The position numbers and the translations under genes were made by a program. The notes beneath the pieces are model-generated. The model made no database searches. It was not told the DNA's origin and worked only from the letters and a program-made list of their open reading frames with translations. Positions 30,697 through 38,783 of a stretch of DNA of 64,000 bases are shown here, piece by piece (the first letter of the stretch is position 1; each line of letters begins with the position of its first letter). Source of the stretch: Halonatronomonas betaini (GTDB taxonomy: Bacteria > Bacillota > Halanaerobiia > Halanaerobiales > Halarsenatibacteraceae); assembly GCF_015666175.1 (NCBI RefSeq), contig NZ_JADPIE010000001.1, positions 41,741 to 105,740 on the forward strand. The letters run 5' to 3'.

Positions 30697-32730
30697 ATGT
30701 CAACGATACTTTTATTAGAACCATCATATAAAAATAAATACCCCCCTTTAGGCTTGATGAAAATATCTGCTTATCATAAAGATATTGGTGATAAAGTTGT
30801 TTTTTCAAAAGGCAAATTATCTTCTGACTTAAAAAAGTTAACTTATGATAGGGTATATATTACTACCTTATTTACTTTTGAATGGAATAAAACAATTGCA
30901 ACTATAGAATATGCAAAAGAGTTAATTAATGATATACCTAAGATTTTTGTTGGAGGAATAGCATCAACCCTTATGCCAGGTGATATTGAAGCCGAAACGG
31001 GTATTAAGCCTATATTAAAAAGACTTGATAATTGTAATGAAGAAGCTAAAAGAAGAATTGGGTATGATAGCAAGCATATAATAGATAATTATACACCTGA
31101 TTATGATATATTAAGCCAGATAGAATATGACTACTCTTATAGTGATTCATATTTTGCTTTTATGACTAGAGGTTGTGGTATGCATTGTGAGTTTTGTGCA
31201 GTAGATACATTAGAACCAGAGTATAATCCCTATATTTCTATTAAAGAACAAATAAGAGACATTGATGATAAATACGGAGAGAAAAAGGACCTTTTACTAA
31301 TGGATAATAATGTTTTAGTTTCTCCATATTTTAAAGAGATAATCAAAGAAATAAAAGAACTTGGTTATTATAAGGGTAATGATAAAGGAATAGTTGACTT
31401 TAACCAGGGGTTAGATGCTAATATACTTGCTAAAAATGAGAATAAGGCTAAACTTTTAGGTGAAATAGAGATAAAGCCTGCTAGGATAGCTTTCGACCAT
31501 ATTGAAGATAAGGAAGTTTATTTTCAAGCAATAAATAATTGCATTAAATATGATATTAGATATTTTTCTAATTATATGCTTTATAATGCTGATAGTTTTG
31601 AAGGAAAAGGGCAAAAATATAAAGCAGATGCTCCCGAAGATTTATATAATAGAATTAAATACACATTAGAATTTCAAGAAGAATATAATAAAAATAAATG
31701 TGAAGAAGAGAAAATTCAAATATATTCTTTTCCAATGAAGTATATTCCTTTAGAATCAAAGGATAGAAACTATATTTCAGAACCAAATTGGAACAAAAAA
31801 TATTTAAGGTCTATTCAGGTTATGTTATTGCCAATGCAAGGCGTAGGGGGAGTTAGCGAAACTTTTTTTAGAAAAGCTTTTGGTGAAAATGTTGGACAAT
31901 TTTTAATGAACATTAAAATGCCAGAATCTATTTTAATGAAAAGAGGTAAGTTTTTAAGAAGAGACAATGAAGATGAAATAAAGTGGAATGAGAGAATCAA
32001 TTCTGATCCAGAAGCAATTAATGCAAAGAAATATTATGATAAATGGATTGATTTATATAATAAAATAAAAAAGAAAGATTTAGAAGATGAACTTATTAAA
32101 GTAATTGGCTCTAACTCTTTTAGGTATAATAGTTTTTTTAATATAGCTTCTGATCTTACAAAAAAAATATATCTTTTTTATTTGAGTAATAATCAGATTT
32201 TGCTGTTATTAAATAAACTGAGAAATATGAATAAAGATAATGATATCAATATAGTTTTGGATGTTATTAATGATGATTCTATTAATTTATATAATGATAT
32301 TTTAAATTATATTTATTATAATAATGGCTCCTGGAAAAAACTTAAAGGTATTTTCAGTATTTATGGTAATCAGTTTGTAAAAGATATTATTAAAATTTGG
32401 GTGAACGATGATTTAGAAAATGATATTATATTAGATAAAATAAAAGAGGCAGCATTTTTCTTAGATAAAAAGATAATTAATATAAATAAACTTAAGGGTT
32501 TAAAAAGGTATATTGATTCAGGCTGTTTAAACCAAAATGAAGTTAAAAATGCCAAAAACTTTATTTTAGATTTAAATGAAGATAATATCACTAGAATTTT
32601 AGAAGATAATTTTGAGAAATTCAAGAATCAATTAAAAAAGAATAATGAATTTGAAGTTTGTTATGATGAGATTGAAAAAAAGATTGATGTTATTACTGCT
32701 TCATTAAATGAGCAAATGTCTCTTTTTTGA
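30697..32730 (+). CDS. Radical SAM protein with B12-binding-like N-terminus (defence cluster)
   Basis: This 677-residue protein starts with a Rossmann-like region (ILLLEPSYKNKYPPLGLMKI, 1-130) as in cobalamin-binding radical SAM enzymes, though the DxHxxG cobalamin motif is not visible. RGCGMHCEFC (about 158-167) is the CxxxCxxC iron-sulfur motif. Residues after ~390 form a long helical extension with no known domain. It would generate a 5'-deoxyadenosyl radical for methylation, thiolation or other modification of an unknown substrate. In the DrmAB cluster it occupies the place where known systems carry a methyltransferase. That parallel is inference. Confidence 0.75.
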   Translation: MSTILLLEPSYKNKYPPLGLMKISAYHKDIGDKVVFSKGKLSSDLKKLTYDRVYITTLFTFEWNKTIATIEYAKELINDIPKIFVGGIASTLMPGDIEAETGIKPILKRLDNCNEEAKRRIGYDSKHIIDNYTPDYDILSQIEYDYSYSDSYFAFMTRGCGMHCEFCAVDTLEPEYNPYISIKEQIRDIDDKYGEKKDLLLMDNNVLVSPYFKEIIKEIKELGYYKGNDKGIVDFNQGLDANILAKNENKAKLLGEIEIKPARIAFDHIEDKEVYFQAINNCIKYDIRYFSNYMLYNADSFEGKGQKYKADAPEDLYNRIKYTLEFQEEYNKNKCEEEKIQIYSFPMKYIPLESKDRNYISEPNWNKKYLRSIQVMLLPMQGVGGVSETFFRKAFGENVGQFLMNIKMPESILMKRGKFLRRDNEDEIKWNERINSDPEAINAKKYYDKWIDLYNKIKKKDLEDELIKVIGSNSFRYNSFFNIASDLTKKIYLFYLSNNQILLLLNKLRNMNKDNDINIVLDVINDDSINLYNDILNYIYYNNGSWKKLKGIFSIYGNQFVKDIIKIWVNDDLENDIILDKIKEAAFFLDKKIININKLKGLKRYIDSGCLNQNEVKNAKNFILDLNEDNITRILEDNFEKFKNQLKKNNEFEVCYDEIEKKIDVITASLNEQMSLF

Positions 32731-32750
32731 GAGGGTTGTAGGTGATATAA

Positions 32751-34103
32751 ATGAATGAAGAAATAATTGTAGGTAAATATACTTTAGAGTCGTTAACCAT
32801 GGGTATGTATTCTAATGCTATGGTTATTTATAGAGAATATATACAAAATAGTGTTGATGCTATAAATCAAGCTATTAATAATGGTTTAATTAATAAGGAT
32901 GAAGGTAAGATTGAAATCATTGTAGACAAAGATAATGCTAGAATAACAATTAAAGATAATGGTATTGCAATCCCTCAAGGGCAAGTTTTAAAGACATTAT
33001 TAGATATTGGCAATTCTAATAAAGATATAGAAAGTTCTAATGGGTTCCGAGGTATTGGTAGATTAGCTGGTTTGAGTTACTGTCAGAACTTAAAATTCGT
33101 TACTTCTTATGAGGGTGAGACAGATAAGTCAATTGTTAAATTTGATTCAGCTAAACTGAATGAATATATGAAACCAGGAAAATATAATGATTATGACTTG
33201 ATTTCAGTTATAAAGGATATTACAGATTATAAATTTGTTGATGATAAAGAAGACACACACTTTTTTAAAGTAATTCTTGAAGATGTAGAAAATTATGATC
33301 AAATTTTAGATTTTCAAGAAGTTAAAAATTACTTATCTCAAATAGCCCCGGTTTCTTATGATTCTGGTAAATTTAGTTTTGCAAATGAAATAAAAGATAA
33401 GTTTGAAGACAATGGAATTATAATACCTGAATATAAGATTTTAATATCCAATAAAGAAAAAAAAGAATTAATAAATAAAAGCTTTTGTGATTCATTTTCA
33501 TCGAATAGGTCTAAAAAGGTAAATGATTCAATTAAAGATATAGGATATAAATTTATTGAAGATGAAAATGGGGTAATTATTGCAGGGTTATGGTATGCAA
33601 AATCAAATTATTATGGGACAATTTCTAATAACAATATTAAAGGTATACGCTTAAGGAAAGGGAATTTTCAAATAGGCGATAGATTTGTATTAACTTCAAT
33701 GTTTAAAGAAGATAGATTTAGTGGTTGGTTTCAAGGGGAAGTCCATGTGGTAGATGACAGGTTTATTCCTAATTCAAGAAGAGATAATTTTGAAAAAAGC
33801 AAACTCTATTATTATTTGATTGATCAACTTTCTAAAGTGGGTAATAGTCTATCAAAAGAAATTAGAAAGATTTCTCAAGAGAGAAATAAAATAAAAAAAG
33901 ATAAAGAATTATTTAATGACTTAGATATTCTAACAGGAGAAAAAACTTTAGATATTGATTATAAAATTTTGGCTTTGCTTAAGCATATTCCTAAACAAGA
34001 TAAAAAAGTAATAAATAAGATCCTCAATATTTTAGACTCTGATTCTGATATTAATGATAATCAAACTGAAAAAATAATAAATAAAATTTTATTAAACTAT
34101 TAA
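32751..34103 (+). CDS. GHKL (Hsp90/MORC-like) ATPase (defence cluster)
   Basis: This 450-residue protein has the Bergerat ATP-binding fold: an N box REYIQNSVDAINQ (about 27-39), G1 IKDNGIAIP (about 67-75) and G2 GFRGIGRLAG (about 98-107). A middle domain of the Hsp90/MORC type (GNFQIGDRF, then DDRFIPNSRRDNF) follows. Such ATPases dimerise around ATP and act as DNA clamps or chaperones; paraMORC members are linked with restriction systems. It lies 20 bp after the radical SAM gene and closes the cluster, followed by a terminator-like stem. Confidence 0.8.
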   Translation: MNEEIIVGKYTLESLTMGMYSNAMVIYREYIQNSVDAINQAINNGLINKDEGKIEIIVDKDNARITIKDNGIAIPQGQVLKTLLDIGNSNKDIESSNGFRGIGRLAGLSYCQNLKFVTSYEGETDKSIVKFDSAKLNEYMKPGKYNDYDLISVIKDITDYKFVDDKEDTHFFKVILEDVENYDQILDFQEVKNYLSQIAPVSYDSGKFSFANEIKDKFEDNGIIIPEYKILISNKEKKELINKSFCDSFSSNRSKKVNDSIKDIGYKFIEDENGVIIAGLWYAKSNYYGTISNNNIKGIRLRKGNFQIGDRFVLTSMFKEDRFSGWFQGEVHVVDDRFIPNSRRDNFEKSKLYYYLIDQLSKVGNSLSKEIRKISQERNKIKKDKELFNDLDILTGEKTLDIDYKILALLKHIPKQDKKVINKILNILDSDSDINDNQTEKIINKILLNY

Positions 34104-34110
34104 TTATTGA

Positions 34111-34160
34111 AAGCATCATCTATATTCTTATTTATCAGGATTAGGTGGTGCTTAAATTTT
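34111..34160 (+). terminator. Probable terminator of the defence cluster
   Basis: AAGCATCATC (34111-34120) pairs with GGTGGTGCTT (34144-34153) through two G-T wobbles, and AAATTTT follows. It separates the AT-rich cluster from the next gene. Confidence 0.5.
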
Positions 34161-34219
34161 ATATATTAATTTATAAATCTATATAACCTTATATTCTCAT
34201 TTCGAAAGCAGGTGAGACA

Positions 34220-36628
34220 ATGGTTCCAATAAACCTAACCAACGCCATAACAGGCCGAAATAATGATCTATATAATAGAATAAAGGCAGAGATTAATGGT
34301 GCAGATGAAATAAAATTTTTGGTTTCATTTATTCGTGAATCAGGGGCATTTCTTATTGCCGATGATCTTAAAAAGGCTGCTTTAAAAGGTGCCAGAATTA
34401 AAATTTTAACGTCAGATTATTTAAATATAACTGAACCAGCAGCTCTTTATTTACTGAAAGATAAATTAGGCAAGCTGGCTGAAATTAGAATGATTGATCT
34501 TGAAGAAATACCGTTTCATCCTAAGGCTTACTTTTTCAGAGATGGTGAAAAGAAAAGACTTTATATAGGCTCATCTAATCTTTCATACTCAGCTTTAAAT
34601 CACAGTATTGAATGGAATTATAAGCTTGAAGAAGAACAGGATCCTCAGGCATTTGAAGAATTTACTGAGGATTTTAATGATCTCTTTGAAAATAATTCAA
34701 TTGAATTAACTGATCAATTACTCAGGGAATATGCCAGCGGCTGGAAGAAGCATGAATTAATAAAGATTGTTGAAGACGAAGAGGATGAGTTATTAGGTGA
34801 TGGAAAAGATGAAATTAAACCAAGAGGCGCCCAGCATGAAGCCCTTTATGAATTAGAGCTGGCAAGGGAAGAAGGTGTTGAAAAAGGCCTGGTTGCAGCA
34901 GCAACCGGGGTTGGGAAGACCTATCTGGCAGCTTTTGATTCACTTCAGTATGATAAAGCTTTATTTGTCGCTCATCGTGAAGAAATTTTGCGCCAGGCCA
35001 GAGATTCCTATCAGACAATAGAGCCTGACCGAAATTATACTTTTTTTAATGGTCAGGAGAAAGATGCTTCTGGTGATGTCGTATTCGCCAGTGTTCAGAC
35101 ACTTAGAAAAGAGAAATATTTAAATAAATATTTTGAGCCAGATACCTTTGATTACATAGTAGTTGATGAATTTCATCATGCTGCGGCCGATAGCTACTTG
35201 AATGTTCTGGATTATTTTGAGCCAGAATTTTTACTCGGACTTACTGCTACACCATATCGGATGGATAACCAGGATGTTTTTGCCCTCTGCAATGATAATT
35301 TAATTTATGAAATAGATCTTAAAAGCGCAATTAATCGTGACTTACTGGTACCATTTAAATATTATGGAATATATGACCCAGAAGTTGATTATGAGGATAT
35401 TAGTACCAGCCAGGGTAAATATGTTGTCAAAGAGCTTGAAGAAAAATTATCGACTCATCGGAGAGGTGATCTGGTATATAAGAATTACAGGCGACTGGGT
35501 GGCGAAAGTACTCTTGGATTTTGTGCTTCTATAGCTCATGCCAGATATATGGCTAATTATTTTAACAGACAGAAAGGAGTTAAAGCTGCAACTGTCCATA
35601 GTTCGCCGAAAAAAGGTGAATTTTTTATGGATAGAGAAGAAGCAGTTATATCCTTAAAGAATGGGGATATAGATATTATCTTTGCAGTTGATATTTTTAA
35701 TGAGGGCGTTGATATACCGGTGCTTGATACTGTTTTATTTCTCAGGCCTACAGAATCTTATGTTGTCTTTTTACAGCAGCTAGGCCGGGGATTAAGAAAA
35801 TATCAGGGCAAGGATCATTTGAAAGTGATTGATTTTATAGGTAATTATAAGCGGGCTCATTATTTGCCTTATTTACTGGCAGGAGTTAATCCACTGGATA
35901 GGGATTATAAAAAAGGGGAGAGACTTGATAACCTTGAATATCCTGAAAACTGTGAGATTAATATTGATTTTGAAGCTATTGATTTATTTGAAGAGATGAA
36001 AAAGAACGATCCTCTGGAAAAGAGAATGGCTGATGAATATTATCGTTTAAAAGAAAGTCTTGGCCGGAGGCCACTCCGTTATGACATATACACCGGCTCA
36101 GATCTAGATACTAAAGATTTTATCAGGAGAAAATATAATGATGTTAAAGGTTATCTGCGGTTTTTAAATGATCTAGATGAATTAAATTCTGAAGAAGAAA
36201 ATTGGCTAGGAACAATTGCAGAAGAATTTTTGATTGAACTGGAGAAGACAAGCATGACAAAATCATATAAAATGCCAGTTCTGCTGGCACTTGTTCAAAA
36301 AGATAAACTACAACAGTCTGTTAGTCTTAAAAAGGTCGGCGAAAGTTTTATGGATTTCTATAAGAATAATAAGCAGCATCAGAAGGATTTAAATAATAAA
36401 CGCCATAAAAACTGGCAAAATTGGGATCTTGAAAAATTCATTAAAGAAGCAGTCAGGAATCCAGTTAAATTTTTAAGTAAAAGGGAATTCTTTATTCATG
36501 ACGAAATAAATAAAGAGTTTAGATTACATGATGATCTGGCACCATATTTAACAGACTGTCTTAAAGAGCATTTACTTGATATAATAAAATATAGGAAGAC
36601 CAGATATTTTAAGAGACGTTTTAAATAA
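34220..36628 (+). CDS. PLD-nuclease / SF2 helicase fusion protein
   Basis: This 802-residue protein has an N-terminal phospholipase D-like nuclease domain (FHPKAYFF at about 100, then YIGSSNLSYSAL), one HxK half-site. A DEAD/DEAH helicase follows with ATGVGKTYLA (about 229), VVDEFHHAA (about 316), LGLTATPYR and FLQQLGRGLRKYQG (about 519). A helical DUF3427-like C-terminus completes it. Such proteins process DNA in defence or repair. Codon use is less AT-rich than the preceding cluster, so it may be resident, but the PLD domain could serve as the DrmC-like nuclease of that system. Confidence 0.85.
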   Translation: MVPINLTNAITGRNNDLYNRIKAEINGADEIKFLVSFIRESGAFLIADDLKKAALKGARIKILTSDYLNITEPAALYLLKDKLGKLAEIRMIDLEEIPFHPKAYFFRDGEKKRLYIGSSNLSYSALNHSIEWNYKLEEEQDPQAFEEFTEDFNDLFENNSIELTDQLLREYASGWKKHELIKIVEDEEDELLGDGKDEIKPRGAQHEALYELELAREEGVEKGLVAAATGVGKTYLAAFDSLQYDKALFVAHREEILRQARDSYQTIEPDRNYTFFNGQEKDASGDVVFASVQTLRKEKYLNKYFEPDTFDYIVVDEFHHAAADSYLNVLDYFEPEFLLGLTATPYRMDNQDVFALCNDNLIYEIDLKSAINRDLLVPFKYYGIYDPEVDYEDISTSQGKYVVKELEEKLSTHRRGDLVYKNYRRLGGESTLGFCASIAHARYMANYFNRQKGVKAATVHSSPKKGEFFMDREEAVISLKNGDIDIIFAVDIFNEGVDIPVLDTVLFLRPTESYVVFLQQLGRGLRKYQGKDHLKVIDFIGNYKRAHYLPYLLAGVNPLDRDYKKGERLDNLEYPENCEINIDFEAIDLFEEMKKNDPLEKRMADEYYRLKESLGRRPLRYDIYTGSDLDTKDFIRRKYNDVKGYLRFLNDLDELNSEEENWLGTIAEEFLIELEKTSMTKSYKMPVLLALVQKDKLQQSVSLKKVGESFMDFYKNNKQHQKDLNNKRHKNWQNWDLEKFIKEAVRNPVKFLSKREFFIHDEINKEFRLHDDLAPYLTDCLKEHLLDIIKYRKTRYFKRRFK

Positions 36629-36656
36629 ATGATTAAAGAAAGGATGACGCAGGTAT

Positions 36657-36974
36657 ATGATCAAATACAACAAACTTATCCGGGATAAAATCCCTGAAAT
36701 AATCGAAACCGACGGCAAAGATTACAAAGTCAAAAAACTTGAGGATGAAGAATACCTTAAATCCCTTAATGCCAAGCTCCAGGAGGAGTTAGACGAATAT
36801 CAGGAATCAGGTGAGGTCGAAGAACTGGCCGATCTTCTGGAGATAATCTATGCAATTTTAGATTATAAGGATATCTCTAGAGAAAAGCTAGAGCAGATTC
36901 GCCAGGAAAAAGCTGAAGCCAGAGGCGGCTTTGCTAAAAAGCTATTTTTAATCGGGGTTGAAGCTAAAGAATAA
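36657..36974 (+). CDS. MazG-like nucleotide pyrophosphohydrolase
   Basis: This 105-residue protein begins YNKLIRDKIPEIIETDGK and contains LNAKLQEELDEYQES then VEELADLLEIIYAIL, the all-alpha NTP pyrophosphatase pattern with Glu/Asp metal ligands (ExxE...ExxD). Related proteins are often labelled phosphoribosyl-ATP pyrophosphohydrolase, but no histidine genes are nearby, so house-cleaning of damaged NTPs is more likely. It lies 28 bp after the PLD-helicase gene and may be co-transcribed. Confidence 0.8.
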   Translation: MIKYNKLIRDKIPEIIETDGKDYKVKKLEDEEYLKSLNAKLQEELDEYQESGEVEELADLLEIIYAILDYKDISREKLEQIRQEKAEARGGFAKKLFLIGVEAKE

Positions 36975-37019
36975 TAAATAGTTTTAAAGTTGAGTTATAT
37001 CAAACAAGGGGGTTATAAA

Positions 37020-37316
37020 ATGATTAAAGTTGTGGCAAAATTTATTGTACAGGAAGATAAAATTCAGGTATTTAAAGACAGGGTAGTGGACTTAATAGAA
37101 AAAACCAGGCAGGAAGAGGGCAATATTTTTTATGAGTTATATCAGGATGCAAATAATCCTCAGATCTTAACATTTATTGAAGAATGGGAGAGCCAGGAGG
37201 CTTTAAAGGAACATATGGGGACTGATCATTTCCAGGAGACAGTACCTGAACTGGAAGATTTATTAATCGAGGAAATGGACGAGGTAGAAATCAATATTTA
37301 TAAGCTGTTTAAATAG
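37020..37316 (+). CDS. ABM-domain putative quinol monooxygenase
   Basis: This 98-residue protein is a single antibiotic-biosynthesis-monooxygenase (dimeric alpha-beta barrel) domain with VVAKFIVQEDKIQVFKD and the signature EEGNIFYELYQD then FIEEWESQEALKEHM, as in YgiN-type proteins. The ATG at 37020 follows GGGGGTT; an in-frame ATG at 36990 has no site. It may oxidise quinol-like compounds or act as a small heme- or metabolite-binding protein. Substrate cannot be told from sequence. Confidence 0.8.
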   Translation: MIKVVAKFIVQEDKIQVFKDRVVDLIEKTRQEEGNIFYELYQDANNPQILTFIEEWESQEALKEHMGTDHFQETVPELEDLLIEEMDEVEINIYKLFK

Positions 37317-37397
37317 AGTAATTGTTTTATTTAAGTAACTATAATTATTTATTTTAAAAACATATTAAAATTATGGGAATACAGAGAGGAGGCTGTC

Positions 37398-38639
37398 ATG
37401 AAAATTATCGGGGAAAAGGTAATAATCAGGCCGACTGAGGATAAAGATCTGGAAAATATCCAGGGTTTATGGAATAACGGTGATGTTATGGAATCAGTTG
37501 GCTATCCTGATGGGCTTGGCCAGACTTATGCCCAGATGGGAATCTGGTTTAAAAATTTAAAAAAGACTGACCTGGCCAATCATTATGTCGTTTTAGACAA
37601 AGATAATAATTTTTGTGGCGAGCTATTATACAGGAAGGACCCAGAAGATAAACGGGCCGGGCTAGATATTAAGTTTTTGCCTGAGGCCCAGGGCAGAGGT
37701 CTGGCTACTGAGGCTCTACAATTATTTATTGAGTATATTTTTAATATAATAGAGGATGTTGAGGCTGTCTGGGCTGAACCTGCAGAGCAGAATACAGCTG
37801 CCAGGGATTTATATACCAGGGCAGGTCTCCAGGAAAAGGAAAGACCTGCTGATTTGATAAATGAAGATCCTTATTGGGAATTAACAAAAGCTGACTGGCA
37901 GGAAATTGATTATTCAAGTAAATTAGTTAGATTCAGGAGCAATATTTTAATGAAGACAATTGATTATAAAGATGTCTATACAGAAGGTGGCAGGAAGGTG
38001 CTTGAAGTTGGCATCCTGCCAGGTAAGTACTGTAATTTTGACTGTGTATTCTGTCCCTTTAGCAGGACTGATAATAAAGTTGATCAGCAGCAGTCTTTTG
38101 AGGGTTTGGATTCTGCTATAGAAGAGTTTGGAGAGCTGCTGGAAGAAAATAAGCTGGATCTAGTTTATTTGAGTTCCACAGGTGAATCTATCTTAAATCA
38201 AGCTGCTGGTCCTATTATTGATATGATTAAGGCTAAAGGAATTTCAGTCCGCCTCTTATCTAATGGCTATCTACTAGGTGTGGATAAATATCTGAAAATA
38301 GCCAGCAAATGCGATGAGGTTATCGGTGAAATTGCAGCTGTAACTGAAGCTGATTTCCAGAAACTGCAGCGCCCTATGACTGGCTATAACCTTGAAGAAT
38401 ATATATTTAATATGGTTAAATTTAATCAGCAATATGATGGGGTCTTTATCCTGGATATTGCAATGCTTAAAGGGTACAATGATGATGAGGTTTCTATTCA
38501 GAGATTGAAGGGTCTTATAGAAAAGATAGCACCAGATAGGATAGTAGTAAATAATGTAAGCGATCCTGAGCTTAAGAAACAGTTTGGAGTAAGTACTGAG
38601 AGGTTAAACCAGATTAGAGAGGTTTTAGCTAATATCTAA
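37398..38639 (+). CDS. GNAT acetyltransferase / radical SAM fusion protein
   Basis: Residues ~1-170 form a GNAT N-acetyltransferase (QGRGLATEALQLFIEYIF acetyl-CoA loop, about 100-117). Residues ~185-413 form a radical SAM enzyme with GKYCNFDCVFCPFSR (about 209-223), the CxxxCxxC cluster motif, and STGES-like SAM contacts. A frameshift between the parts is unlikely because the frame is continuous from a strong AGAGGAGG start. The radical SAM half resembles small molybdenum-cofactor/wyosine-like family members of unknown substrate. The two reactions may act in series on one peptide or nucleotide. No partner gene is evident. Confidence 0.82.
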   Translation: MKIIGEKVIIRPTEDKDLENIQGLWNNGDVMESVGYPDGLGQTYAQMGIWFKNLKKTDLANHYVVLDKDNNFCGELLYRKDPEDKRAGLDIKFLPEAQGRGLATEALQLFIEYIFNIIEDVEAVWAEPAEQNTAARDLYTRAGLQEKERPADLINEDPYWELTKADWQEIDYSSKLVRFRSNILMKTIDYKDVYTEGGRKVLEVGILPGKYCNFDCVFCPFSRTDNKVDQQQSFEGLDSAIEEFGELLEENKLDLVYLSSTGESILNQAAGPIIDMIKAKGISVRLLSNGYLLGVDKYLKIASKCDEVIGEIAAVTEADFQKLQRPMTGYNLEEYIFNMVKFNQQYDGVFILDIAMLKGYNDDEVSIQRLKGLIEKIAPDRIVVNNVSDPELKKQFGVSTERLNQIREVLANI

Positions 38640-38783
38640 CTGGATATGTCTTCTGGTGGTCTTTGTTCACTTAGCTCATTTTGTATGGTATAATTATGGT
38701 ATGTATATAAAGATTTTGACGGCTTAGATTGTTGTTATATTAACTTATCTAAGCTTTTAATTTTTCAGAAAAGTGGGGATATT

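Noticed and set aside
30697..32730. Prokaryotic viperin (pVip)
   Set aside because: The protein is twice the usual length, with a Rossmann-like N-terminus and a CxxxCxxC in a different context; no CTP-binding viperin signature is visible.
20776..34103. A DNA methyltransferase in the DISARM-like cluster
   Set aside because: I found no DPPY/NPPY or PCQ/ENV motifs in any of the seven proteins; the radical SAM gene is the only modification-type enzyme.
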